The notes below the pieces were generated by a model. It worked only from the letters and a program-made list of their open reading frames with translations. It was not told the DNA's origin and did not search any database. Both the position numbers and the translations under genes were made by a program. This document shows, piece by piece, positions 17,461 to 26,338 of a stretch of DNA of 62,242 nt. Source of the stretch: Acidobacteriota bacterium. GTDB taxonomy: Bacteria; Acidobacteriota; JAAYUB01. Location of the stretch: positions 1-62,242 of the forward strand of contig JAKQOW010000107.1 of the NCBI GenBank assembly GCA_029565065.1. The letters run 5' to 3'. The first letter of the stretch is position 1. Every line of letters starts with the position of its first letter.

Positions 17461-18761
17461 CCCGACGCACCCTCTGGCTGATCATTCTGCCCCTGCTGGC
17501 GCTGGCGGCCGGCAGCGCGCCAGCGGCCGAGCAGCCGCCGGCCGTCTGGCGGGGCGTGCAGCCCCCGACCCTCACCCCAGCGGAAGTGCAGGCGGAGATC
17601 GCCGTGAAGATGGAACGGCTCCACGCGCTGATGGCGGCGCAGGGGCTCGACGGCGTCCTGCTCACCCAGGTCCGCAACGTCTGGTGGATCACCGCCGGCA
17701 CCGTCAACAACCAGATCGTCCTCAACAAGGACGTGGGTGCGGCCTCGCTCCTCCTCCTGAAGGACGGCCGCCGCTTGCTGCTATGCAACGGTTCCGAGGC
17801 GGGCCGAATGATGGACGAGGGGCTGGCCCGGCTCGGCTACCAGCTCCTCGAGTACAACTGGTACGAAGCCAACCCGCTCAAGGACGTCCGCGCCGACCGC
17901 TTGCGCGAGGCCGCCGGGGCGGGGCGCATCGGCGCTGACGCCGACTTCCCCGGCACGGTGAACGTGGCCGCCGCGCTGCGGCCGCTGCGCTTCAGCCTCA
18001 CCGACACGGAGCTGCGGCGCTATCGCTGGCTGGGGCGCGAGACCGCGGCGGCGGTCCAGGATGTCTGCCGCCGCCTGCAGCCCGGCATGGACGAGTTCGA
18101 GATCGAGGCGCTTGCCGCCGCGGCTCTCCGCGCTCGCGGCATCATGCCCACGGTGCTGCTGACCGCCGTGGACGAGCGCATCGCTAAATACCGCCACGCC
18201 CTGCCCGGCGGCGCCAGGCTCAAGCGCTACGCCATGGTCAACGTGGTGGCGGAGAAGTGGGGCATGCCGGTGGCCGCGACGCGCTTCGTCCACTTCGGCC
18301 GGCTCCCGGAGGATCTGGCGAAGCGGCTCCGCCAGACGGCCATCGTCAACGCCCGCTTCGAGGCGGCCACGGTGCCGGGCGCCAGGTGCGCCGACATCTT
18401 CGCCGCCTGCCGCGAGTGGTACCGCGCCGCCGGCTACCCCGACGAGTGGCGCAAGCACCACCAGGGCGGCGCCACCGGCTACGACGACCGGGAGTACGTG
18501 ATCTATCCGGGCATCGCCGAAACCGTGCAGCCGGCGCAGGCGTTCGCCTGGAATCCCACCATCACCGGCGCCAAGGTGGAGGACACCATCGTGGCCCTCC
18601 CCGGCGGCGCCGAGGTGGTCACCCGGGCCGAGCCGTGGCCGGTGATCACCGTGCGCCTCGGCGGCCGCGACTGGCCCCAGCCGGCCATCCTGCTCCGCGA
18701 CCTCCAGACCGGCCAGGAGCTGCCGCAGCTCGAGCCGGTCGTCGACGCGCCGGAGCACTGA
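17457..18761 (+). CDS. Exported M24-fold (creatinase/prolidase-like) protein lacking metal ligands
   Basis: A signal peptide (ends SAPAAEQ) and an N-terminal creatinase domain are followed by a pita-bread C-terminal domain. In metallo-M24 enzymes five ligands are Asp, Asp, His, Glu, Glu. Here the first Asp region reads MVNVVAEKWG (260-269, Asn262 at the expected Asp) and the second reads PVAATR (Ala for Asp). HHQGGATGY (334-342) and Glu375 (AKVEDT) remain. The pattern fits a metal-independent creatinase-like enzyme or a non-catalytic homologue rather than an aminopeptidase. Its start overlaps the glycosidase stop, so it is coupled to carbohydrate genes. The substrate is unknown. Confidence 0.7.
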   Translation: MTRRTLWLIILPLLALAAGSAPAAEQPPAVWRGVQPPTLTPAEVQAEIAVKMERLHALMAAQGLDGVLLTQVRNVWWITAGTVNNQIVLNKDVGAASLLLLKDGRRLLLCNGSEAGRMMDEGLARLGYQLLEYNWYEANPLKDVRADRLREAAGAGRIGADADFPGTVNVAAALRPLRFSLTDTELRRYRWLGRETAAAVQDVCRRLQPGMDEFEIEALAAAALRARGIMPTVLLTAVDERIAKYRHALPGGARLKRYAMVNVVAEKWGMPVAATRFVHFGRLPEDLAKRLRQTAIVNARFEAATVPGARCADIFAACREWYRAAGYPDEWRKHHQGGATGYDDREYVIYPGIAETVQPAQAFAWNPTITGAKVEDTIVALPGGAEVVTRAEPWPVITVRLGGRDWPQPAILLRDLQTGQELPQLEPVVDAPEH

Positions 18762-18800
18762 GCCCGTGACTCCGCCCACCCGTTCGGAAAGGAGACCCGC

Positions 18801-20465
18801 ATGCAGCAAGCCATCGGCCTGACCGTCTTCGACTGGCTCGTCATCGCCATCTACTTTGCGTTCGTCATCGGGCTCGGCATCTACCTCAAGCGCTACACCC
18901 GGAGCGAGGAGGACTTCTTCCTGGCGGGGCGACGCAATTCCTCATGGGTCGCGGGGCTGGCGTTCCTGTCGGCCAACCTGGGCGCGCTGGAGCTGCTGGG
19001 GATGACGGGCAACACATTCAAGTACGGGATGTACGTGGCCCACTTCTACTGGATCGGCGCCATCCCGGCCATGGTCTTCCTCGGCATCTACATGATGCCG
19101 TTCTACTACAGCAGCCGGATCAAGTCGATCCCCGGCTACCTCAAGCTCCGCTTCGACGAGAAGACGCGGGTGCTCAACGGCATCGCCTTCGGCGTGATGA
19201 CGATCCTGGTGTCGGGGATCAACCTGTACGCCATGGCGCTGGTGCTCCACACCTTCCTCGGCTGGAACTGGGACGCCAGCATGTGGGCCTCGGCGGTGAC
19301 CGTGGCGGCGTACGTCACCCTGAGCGGCCTGATGTCGGCCATCTTCACCGAGATCATCCAGTTCTTCCTCATCTGGTTCGGGCTGTTCCTCGTGTCGATC
19401 CTGGGCATCGTGGAGATCGGCGGCGTGGACGAGGTGCTGCGCCGCGTGCCGCCGGCGTTCGCCGCGCTCTGGTCCACCTCGGCCGACCCGGCCGCCAACG
19501 GCATGATGATCACCTGGGCCGGCATCGTGCTGGGCCTGGGCTTCGTGCTGTCGTTCGGCTACTGGACCACCGACTTCCTGGTGGTGCAGCGGGCGTTTTC
19601 GGCCCGCGACCTCCGGGCGGCCCGGATGACGCCCATCCTGGCCTCGTTCTTCAAGATGGCGCTGCCGTTCCTGGTCATCATCACCGGGCTGGTCGCCATC
19701 GTGCTGTCGCGCGACGCGGGGAGCGGCTTCCAACTGCTGGTGGACAAAGGCCAGGTCAACTACGACTCGGCCCTGCCGCTGCTGATCGCCCGCTACTACC
19801 CGGCCGGGCTCATGGGCCTCGGCGTGACCGCCCTGCTGGCCGGCTTCATGGCGGGGCAAGCGGGGAACATCAGCGCCTTCAACACGGTGTGGACATACGA
19901 CATTTACCACTCCGTCCTCAACCGCGGCGCCTCGCCCCGGCACCTGCTCTGGATGGGGCGGGTGAGCACGGTGGCGGGGATTCTGCTCAGCATCGTCACC
20001 GCGTACTGGGCCAAAAGCTTCCCCAGCATCATGGACTACATGCAGGCGATCTTCTCCTGGGTGAACGCGCCGCTTTTCGCCACGATGCTGCTGGGGATGT
20101 TCGTCTGGTGGATCACGCCGAACGGGGCCTTCTGGGGCCTGGTGACGGGGATGAGCTCCTCGGTGCTCCTGTACCTGGGGGTGAAGTTCCAGTGGTTCGA
20201 TGCCGCGCGCATCACCTTGTCGCACCCCTACAGCGACATGGCCGCCAACTTCTGGCGGGCGTGGTGGGCCTGGCTCATCTGCTTCGGCGTGACCATCGCC
20301 GTGAGCCTGTTCACGGCGCGCAAGCCGCGCGAGGAACTGGCGGGCTTGGTCAAGGGGCTGAGCGCCGGAGCGGCCGAAGCTCCCGTGCCCTGGCAGAGGC
20401 GGCCGGAGTTCTGGGGCGTGGTGGCCCTGGTGCTGCTGGTGGCCCTGAACGTGTACTTCTGGTGA
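18801..20465 (+). CDS. Sodium:solute symporter (SSS/SLC5 family)
   Basis: An inner-membrane carrier of about 14 helices. Family features include a first helix with YFAFVIGLGIYLKRYTRSEEDFFLAGR, the SxxLGALELLGMTG stretch, and GYWTTDFLVVQRAFSARDLRAAR in the middle. The length of 554 residues is typical. Sodium-coupled uptake of a sugar or related solute is inferred from its place after a secreted glycosidase. It lies 39 bp after the M24-fold gene and 11 bp before a small membrane protein. Confidence 0.85.
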   Translation: MQQAIGLTVFDWLVIAIYFAFVIGLGIYLKRYTRSEEDFFLAGRRNSSWVAGLAFLSANLGALELLGMTGNTFKYGMYVAHFYWIGAIPAMVFLGIYMMPFYYSSRIKSIPGYLKLRFDEKTRVLNGIAFGVMTILVSGINLYAMALVLHTFLGWNWDASMWASAVTVAAYVTLSGLMSAIFTEIIQFFLIWFGLFLVSILGIVEIGGVDEVLRRVPPAFAALWSTSADPAANGMMITWAGIVLGLGFVLSFGYWTTDFLVVQRAFSARDLRAARMTPILASFFKMALPFLVIITGLVAIVLSRDAGSGFQLLVDKGQVNYDSALPLLIARYYPAGLMGLGVTALLAGFMAGQAGNISAFNTVWTYDIYHSVLNRGASPRHLLWMGRVSTVAGILLSIVTAYWAKSFPSIMDYMQAIFSWVNAPLFATMLLGMFVWWITPNGAFWGLVTGMSSSVLLYLGVKFQWFDAARITLSHPYSDMAANFWRAWWAWLICFGVTIAVSLFTARKPREELAGLVKGLSAGAAEAPVPWQRRPEFWGVVALVLLVALNVYFW

Positions 20466-20476
20466 GGAGGCGACCC

Positions 20477-20680
20477 ATGCGATCCATCTGGTTCTTTGTC
20501 GGACTGATGCTGCTGGTCATGGGCGCCATCGTCACCGCCGCGGGCGCCTGGCAGCTCGCCCGGCCGCCGGCGGCGCCGAAGGTGCTGGCCCAGTACCATC
20601 CGTCCCTCTGGTGGGGGCTGGTCATGATGGTGTTCGGCGGGGTGTTCCTGTGGGCGGGACGGCGCCGGACGGACGCGTGA
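20477..20680 (+). CDS. Small two-helix membrane protein
   Basis: 67 residues; ATG 20477 follows GAGGAGG. Two hydrophobic stretches (about residues 4-25 and 45-60) are separated by a Pro-rich loop, with an Arg-rich C terminus (GRRRTDA). It sits 11 bp after the symporter in the same operon and could be an accessory subunit of it. It is not recognised as a known family. Confidence 0.6.
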   Translation: MRSIWFFVGLMLLVMGAIVTAAGAWQLARPPAAPKVLAQYHPSLWWGLVMMVFGGVFLWAGRRRTDA

Positions 20681-20763
20681 GGCGCGAGCCGCCTCCGGTC
20701 GCGGGGTGAGTCCGTCGCCGTGTGGGGCGGATCATTGATTCCAGATACAAAGGAAGATATCCG

Positions 20764-22110
20764 ATGAAAGGACTACGGCTATTCCTGTTGATGGTGCTGA
20801 TGAACGCGCTGGCGGCGGTGTCGGCGGCGGAACCGGCCGCCGCGCAGCAGCTCCAGGAGCTGCAGGGGACGCTGGCCGCCCTGCAGGCCCGGCTGGACGC
20901 CCTGGTGAAGCAGGGCGACGCGGCGCGGCAGAGCGAGATCGACGCGTTGCGCCGCCTGCTGGCCGACGCCGGGCGGCGGATTGACGCCCTGGAATCGGCC
21001 GCTCCGGCGCCGGAAGCCTCAACGCTTGCCGCCGTGCCGGCCGCCGCCGTGGCGGAGGGCGGGGGCGCCGGCCCCGTCGTCATGGCGGATGACCGGCCTG
21101 CCGGCCCGAGTCCGACAAAACCCTCCCTGGACTGGTACGGCAGCCTCCGGGTGCGCGCCGGCATCGCCTCCAACGGGCAGACGGAAATCGCCGACCGGTT
21201 CTCCCGGCTGGGCCTCAACGGCCGCGTGCCGCTGGCCGACGGGTACGCGTTCTTCGGCCAGCTCGAGCTCGGCGTGAACGTGGTGAATCAGAATCCCGAG
21301 ATCGTGGTCAGCGGCGACTCCGGCATGGCCTATGGCGAAGGTTCTGAGGCGGTAAAATCCCGTATCGGCCGCGTGGGAGTGGAGACGCCCTTCGGCACGT
21401 TCTCCTGGGGCAAGCAATACTCGCCGTACTACGACGTGGCCGGCCTCACCGACATGTTCTTCACGTTCGGCAGCGAGGCCTCGGGCGCGTTCGGCACCGA
21501 TGACGGCGGCATTTCCGGCACGGGCCGCTCGGAGCAGGCGTTCCAGTACCGCCACCGCTTTGGGCCCGTGCATGTGGGCGTCCAGGTTCAGAACCGGACA
21601 TGGACCGACGAAAACGCGAGCTTCGCCGACACCTACGGCTTCATGGCCGGGCTCGACGTCACCTCCTCGCTCACCGTGGCCGCAGCGTTCAACCAGGTGC
21701 GGGACGGTGTGGACAAGCCGAAGCTGAACCAGCCCAAGCGGGGCGACCAGGCGTTCATCGTGGGCGGCCGGTGGTCGCACGGCCCGTTCCAGGTGGCCGC
21801 CGACTACGCCGCCAGCCTGAACCATGAGGTGGACGACCAGGACGTGTACTTCAACGGACGGGGCGTGGAGCTGTACTCGCAGTACGACGTGGGGCCGAAG
21901 TGGTCGTTCGGCGGCGGCTTCAACTACCTGTGGTCGGCGGGCGGACACCCGGGCGAATACCGCCGGCTCAACGGTCTGGGCAGCGTCACGTTCCACTTCA
22001 ACCAGACTCTGGATGTCAACGCCGAGATCAAGATCGAGGGGAGCCGGGCCACCGACGGCTCTGCGCTGCGCCACTCCATTCTGGCTTGGGGCGTGAATTA
22101 CAATTTTTAG
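20764..22110 (+). CDS. Outer-membrane porin (Gram-negative porin fold)
   Basis: ATG 20764 follows AAGGAAG; the upstream in-frame start at 20722 would give a poor signal sequence. A signal peptide, a coiled-coil region (about residues 28-80, LQELQGTLAALQARLDALV) and then a beta-barrel with alternating hydrophobic strands follow, ending in the C-terminal aromatic signature NYNF. It matches the general porin family by strand pattern (FGTFSWGKQYSPYYDVAGL). As the last gene of the glycosidase/SSS operon it probably admits the oligosaccharide substrate. 22111-22347 holds nothing recognisable. Confidence 0.8.
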   Translation: MKGLRLFLLMVLMNALAAVSAAEPAAAQQLQELQGTLAALQARLDALVKQGDAARQSEIDALRRLLADAGRRIDALESAAPAPEASTLAAVPAAAVAEGGGAGPVVMADDRPAGPSPTKPSLDWYGSLRVRAGIASNGQTEIADRFSRLGLNGRVPLADGYAFFGQLELGVNVVNQNPEIVVSGDSGMAYGEGSEAVKSRIGRVGVETPFGTFSWGKQYSPYYDVAGLTDMFFTFGSEASGAFGTDDGGISGTGRSEQAFQYRHRFGPVHVGVQVQNRTWTDENASFADTYGFMAGLDVTSSLTVAAAFNQVRDGVDKPKLNQPKRGDQAFIVGGRWSHGPFQVAADYAASLNHEVDDQDVYFNGRGVELYSQYDVGPKWSFGGGFNYLWSAGGHPGEYRRLNGLGSVTFHFNQTLDVNAEIKIEGSRATDGSALRHSILAWGVNYNF

Positions 22111-22347
22111 CCTGGCATCGGCCTGAATGCTAAGCTTCGCCCTGTTGGCGTCCGGCTGCAGCGAGAAAACACCGCGATTGCCGGATCCGCCGACGATGGT
22201 GGAGAATATCGTGCACCAGGACGTGCCTCGGTACACATTTGGCCCGCTGAAGCGCCATCAGCCAGCAGGAGCTGGATAGCACCCGCCTCGATCAAGATTT
22301 CACCACCGTCGCCACGTCGGTGGAAGGCAGGGCGACGGACCCGGTCG

Positions 22348-23433
22348 TCAGTATTCCTCGAAGTACTTCTGGATCTGCTTGATGTCGGTCGTCTTCGTGA
22401 GCGCGAACCGGAGCAGCACCCGCGCCTTCTGCGGATTCAGGTCCATCGCCGCGACGAATCCCAGCGCGTCGTCGTTCAGTTCGATGTTCCGGCGCACGAT
22501 GCCGCTGCCCACGCGGGAGCTGCGCACCACCACCACGCCCTTCTTGGCCGCCGCGGCGAGCGCGTCCACCATGGTTTTTGTCGCGTTGCCGTCACCCACG
22601 CCGGCCAGGACGATCCCCTTGGCGCCGGCGGCGACCGCCGCATCCACCAGGGCGCCGTCCACGTTCTCGTGGGCGTAGACGATGTCCACCCGCGGCAGCG
22701 CCGTCAGTCCGTCGAGGGAGAACTCGCTCTTGGTGTTGTGGCGCTGGGTGGAGTAGCTGAAGTATCGGTTCTTGCCGTAGTAGGCCTCGCCGATCGCGCC
22801 GCGGTTGGGCGAGATGAAGGTCTGCACGTCGGTGGTGTTGGTCTTTTGGATGTAGCGTGCCGCGTGCAGGTCATCGTTGGCCACCACCAGGGTGCCCAGG
22901 CCCTTCGCCGCGGGGTCGGCCGCCACGGCCACGCCGTTGTACAGGTTGAGGGGCCCGTCGGGGCTGGTGGAGGTGGCGGGCCGCATGGAGCCGACCAGCA
23001 CCACCGGCTTGTCGCTGTTCACCACCAGGTCAAGGAAGTAGCCGGTCTCCTCCAGGGTGTCGGTGCCGTGGGTGATCACGATCCCGTCCACGTCGGGCGT
23101 GGCCAGGAGCTCGTTGATGCGGTTGGCGAGCTTGATCCAGACGGCGTCGTTCATGTCCTGGCTGCCAATGCTGGCGATCTGCTCGCCGGTCAGGCGGGCC
23201 ATCTTGTCCATCCCGGGCGCCGCCTGGATGAGGGTTTCGATGGACAGGCTGCCGGACTTGTAGCCGGGATCGCCCTCCTTGGGCTGGACGCCGGCGATGG
23301 TGCCGCCGGTGGCCAGGATGACGATGTGGGGCAGGGGCTTGGCGGCCGCCTGCTGGGCCGCGGCGCCGCCCGCCAGCGCCGCGATCAGGATCAGCGTGAC
23401 ACCGAGCGAGTGAAAGGAACGTTTGGAATTCAT
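22348..23433 (-). CDS. ansB: Exported L-asparaginase, type II
   Basis: Hydrolyses asparagine to aspartate and ammonia in the periplasm. The start at 23433 is chosen because GGAGGA lies just upstream; the ORF could extend 12 bases. A signal peptide ends near AGGAAAQ. The nucleophile motif ATGGTIAG is at 41-48, with Thr42 as the first catalytic Thr; the second catalytic region HGTDTLEET and VLVGSMRP follow. About 361 residues is normal for the periplasmic enzyme. It is the last gene of a six-gene minus-strand operon, 13 bp after aspT, so its product aspartate can feed the antiporter. Confidence 0.93.
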   Translation of the reverse strand: MNSKRSFHSLGVTLILIAALAGGAAAQQAAAKPLPHIVILATGGTIAGVQPKEGDPGYKSGSLSIETLIQAAPGMDKMARLTGEQIASIGSQDMNDAVWIKLANRINELLATPDVDGIVITHGTDTLEETGYFLDLVVNSDKPVVLVGSMRPATSTSPDGPLNLYNGVAVAADPAAKGLGTLVVANDDLHAARYIQKTNTTDVQTFISPNRGAIGEAYYGKNRYFSYSTQRHNTKSEFSLDGLTALPRVDIVYAHENVDGALVDAAVAAGAKGIVLAGVGDGNATKTMVDALAAAAKKGVVVVRSSRVGSGIVRRNIELNDDALGFVAAMDLNPQKARVLLRFALTKTTDIKQIQKYFEEY

Positions 23434-23446
23434 GGGTCCTCCCATT

Positions 23447-25126
23447 TTATTTCATTAAAAGTACGATCACGGGTCCCCAGGCCGTGAGCAGGATGTTGCC
23501 CACCGCGTATGGGACGGTATATCCGAGCACCGGGAGCTTGCTGCCCGCTTCGTCCTGGATCGCCCGAAGCGCGGCCGTGATGGTGCCCGCCCCGGAGCAG
23601 GCTCCAAAGAGGATGACCGGGTTCATCTTCAGGACGTAGCGGCCGAACAGCACCGCCGCCAGATGCGGCATGACGGCGACCAGCAGTCCGACGAAGATCA
23701 GACTGGGGCCAAGTTGCTGAACCCCGGAAACGAAGCTGGGGCCCGCGCTCAGGCCGACAATGCCGATGAAGACGGCCAGCCCGACGGTGTCGAACACCCA
23801 CAAGGCCGCCTCCGGGATGCGGCCGAAGGTGGGGCGCACCGAGCGCAGCCAGCCGAACACCAGCCCCATGATCAGCGCCCCGCCGCTGGCGGTGAGGCTG
23901 AGGGGTAGGTCGCCGACCACGATCGTCAGCAGGCCGACGAAGCCGCCCAGCAGGATGCCCAGGCCGACGAAGACGATGTCGGTTTCGCTGGAGGGCCGCT
24001 CGATGTAACCCAGCGCTTGGCCGGCGCGTTCGACGTCCTGCCTGGCACCCACCAGCCGGAGCATGTCGCCCCGGTTGACCACCGTCTCGGCGGTGAACGG
24101 GATCTCCTCGCCGCCGCGGATCAGCTTCAGCAGGCCGACCCCGCGCCCGTGCCGCTCGGCGAGCGTCTTCAGCGTCTGTTCCGCCGCGTCCTTTTTCGTA
24201 ACCACCGCGTCCAGCGCCGCTGCGGGGAAATCGAGCAGCTCCCGGTCCTGGACCTCCTCGCCCAGCGGGACGGATGTTTCCAGGAACACATGCCTCCGGG
24301 CGCTGATTGCGACGATGTCGCCGGGCTGGAACACGGTGTCGGGATTCGGCTCCACCAGACCGCCTCCCCGCCGGAGCCGCTGGACGAACACCCGGTCGGA
24401 GGCGAAGGAACTTTCGATGTCGGCCACCGTCCGTCCGGCCAGCGGCGGACCGGCGACGCGGTAGGCGCGCACGTCCCACTCCCGGTAAGCGGACCTCACG
24501 CCGGCTTCTTCCTTGGCGGAGCCGGTCATCTGCTGTTCGAGTTTCCGGCTCTCCTCCTTCAGGTTGACGCGGATCAGCCGGGGCCCAAGGCTCGAGAGGA
24601 ACCACACCACGAAGGCCGTCCCCACCAAGTAGCTGACCGCGTAGGCCACCGGGATGTTGTTCAGCAGCTTGTCCTTCTCGGCCTGGGGGAGATCGAGCTT
24701 CTCGATGGTCTGGCCGGCTGTCCCGATGACCGTGGATTCGGTGAAGGCCCCGGCCATCAGGCCGGCGGCCGTCCCGCAGTCGTAGCCGAGCAGCTTGGAT
24801 GCCGTGACCGCGGTGACGAGGCTGGTCACGCACAGGACGACAGTCAGGGCGACCTGGGGCAGGGCGTTCTTCTTGAGGCCCCGGAAGAACTGCGGGCCCA
24901 CCTTATAGCCGGTGGCGAACAGGAACAGGTCGAAGAACACGATCTTGACGATGGGCTCGACGCGGATGTCGAGCTGGCCGATGAGCACGCCGGCCAGTAG
25001 CGTGCCCACGACGTTACCCAGGGCGAAGGTGCCGATGCGGATCCGCCCGATCAGGAATCCGATCGCCAGGGTCAGGAAGATTGCCAGTTCGGGGTTTTCG
25101 CGGAGCGCAGTGATGAAGTATTCCAT
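23447..25126 (-). CDS. aspT: Aspartate:alanine antiporter (AspT/AAEX family)
   Basis: The start at 25126 gives MEYFITALRENPELAIFLTL, the usual AspT beginning; the upstream extension to 25225 looks non-coding. Two membrane halves (about residues 1-170 and 385-559) each carry the AAEX repeat (GAFTESTVIGTAGQ; FGACSGAGTITAAL). They flank two cytoplasmic TrkA-C/RCK_C domains (about 205-370). Known AspT exchanges aspartate for alanine and, with decarboxylation inside, generates a proton motive force. Placement between glutaminase and asparaginase genes supports aspartate or glutamate transport. Whether alanine is the counter-substrate here cannot be read from the sequence; no aspartate decarboxylase gene is in the window. 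Confidence 0.82.
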   Translation of the reverse strand: MEYFITALRENPELAIFLTLAIGFLIGRIRIGTFALGNVVGTLLAGVLIGQLDIRVEPIVKIVFFDLFLFATGYKVGPQFFRGLKKNALPQVALTVVLCVTSLVTAVTASKLLGYDCGTAAGLMAGAFTESTVIGTAGQTIEKLDLPQAEKDKLLNNIPVAYAVSYLVGTAFVVWFLSSLGPRLIRVNLKEESRKLEQQMTGSAKEEAGVRSAYREWDVRAYRVAGPPLAGRTVADIESSFASDRVFVQRLRRGGGLVEPNPDTVFQPGDIVAISARRHVFLETSVPLGEEVQDRELLDFPAAALDAVVTKKDAAEQTLKTLAERHGRGVGLLKLIRGGEEIPFTAETVVNRGDMLRLVGARQDVERAGQALGYIERPSSETDIVFVGLGILLGGFVGLLTIVVGDLPLSLTASGGALIMGLVFGWLRSVRPTFGRIPEAALWVFDTVGLAVFIGIVGLSAGPSFVSGVQQLGPSLIFVGLLVAVMPHLAAVLFGRYVLKMNPVILFGACSGAGTITAALRAIQDEAGSKLPVLGYTVPYAVGNILLTAWGPVIVLLMK

Positions 25127-25312
25127 GAAACCAGCCTCGCGCAGAAACTTGGGTCGGTACCGGACGCCCCCGCGGGACCATCGGAAGAAGGGCGGATCCG
25201 GTCGATGCCATCCAACATACACCATCGCCCGGGTCCTGGGGAAGAGCAGGGAGGTTGCGAACGCATCGAATCGGGCCGGGACCCTGTCGGGCGGTGTCCC
25301 GGCCCCCGGCTG

Positions 25313-26338
25313 TTATTTCGGTTTCGAGGCGTACGGGTTCAGCTTGAGCGCATCGACGATGTGCGCGATGGCCTTCTGCGCCCGGACGCTGTTGCCGGCG
25401 TCGTCCAGGGGCGGCGAGATCACGGCGATGCCGAACCGTCCCGGCACCACGGCGATGATGCCCCCGCCCACGCCGCTCTTGGCCGGCAGGCCGGTCTGGT
25501 AGAGCCACTTGCCCGAATCGTCGTACAGACCGGCCGTGGCCATCACCGCCAGCACGTACGGGACGTTCTTGGCGTCGATCACCTGCTTGCCGGTGACGGG
25601 GTTCTTGCCGCCGAACGCCAGCGTCGCCGCCATGCAGGCCAGGTCCTTGGCGTTGACGCCCACGGAGCACTGCCGGGTGTAAATATCCGTCGCCTGGAGC
25701 GGATTCTCCTTGATGTAGCCGTAGGCGTACATCAGCATGCCGATGGCTTGGTTGCGCTGGTTGGTGTCGGCTTCCGATTTGTACACATCCTGCAGGACCG
25801 TCAGCCGGCGTCCCGCAAAGCCGTCGTAGCAATCCATGATCTTGGTCCAGATGTCGTCGGCGGTGGTGCCCTGCACCATGGAGGTCGCGGTGATGGCCCC
25901 GGGATTGACCAGCGCGTTCATCTCCGGCCCGCCGCCGAGCTTCTTGGAGATCTCGACGGAGACGATGGAGTTGAACCGCATGCCGGTGGCGTCGACGCCG
26001 ATGTTCTCCGCGATCGCGTCCGGCCCCTGCTGTTGCATGACCAGCGCCATGGTGAACACCTTCGAGATGGACTGGATGGACACCTCGGTGGTGAGGTCGC
26101 CGGCGGCGTACACCTTGCCGTCGGGGCCGATCACGGCGATGCCGAACAGGTTCGGGTCGACCTTGGCCAGCGCCGGGATGTAGTCGGCGTTCTTGCCTTC
26201 TTGGAGCCCTTTGAACTTCTCGTACGCGGCCTTGACGGCGGTGTCAATTTCGGCGGACGTCTGGGCACACACTCCCATCGTCAAGGCGACGAATAGGGTA
26301 ACGGCAAGGGAGAGGAAGCGTATCCGTTTGACTTTCAT
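25313..26338 (-). CDS. glsA: Exported glutaminase (serine-dependent, GlsA family)
   Basis: Hydrolyses glutamine to glutamate and ammonia. It has the beta-lactamase-like Ser-x-x-Lys pair in QSISKVF (Ser90, Lys93), plus VNPGAI, YTRQCSVGVNAKDLA and TGLPAKSGVGGGI, all typical. Unlike the usual cytoplasmic form it has an N-terminal signal peptide (residues 1-25, ending GVCAQ), so it should work in the periplasm next to asparaginase. Its ATG overlaps the stop of the upstream porin (TAATG), showing translational coupling. 341 residues includes about 30 extra residues over cytoplasmic homologues. Confidence 0.92.
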   Translation of the reverse strand: MKVKRIRFLSLAVTLFVALTMGVCAQTSAEIDTAVKAAYEKFKGLQEGKNADYIPALAKVDPNLFGIAVIGPDGKVYAAGDLTTEVSIQSISKVFTMALVMQQQGPDAIAENIGVDATGMRFNSIVSVEISKKLGGGPEMNALVNPGAITATSMVQGTTADDIWTKIMDCYDGFAGRRLTVLQDVYKSEADTNQRNQAIGMLMYAYGYIKENPLQATDIYTRQCSVGVNAKDLACMAATLAFGGKNPVTGKQVIDAKNVPYVLAVMATAGLYDDSGKWLYQTGLPAKSGVGGGIIAVVPGRFGIAVISPPLDDAGNSVRAQKAIAHIVDALKLNPYASKPK

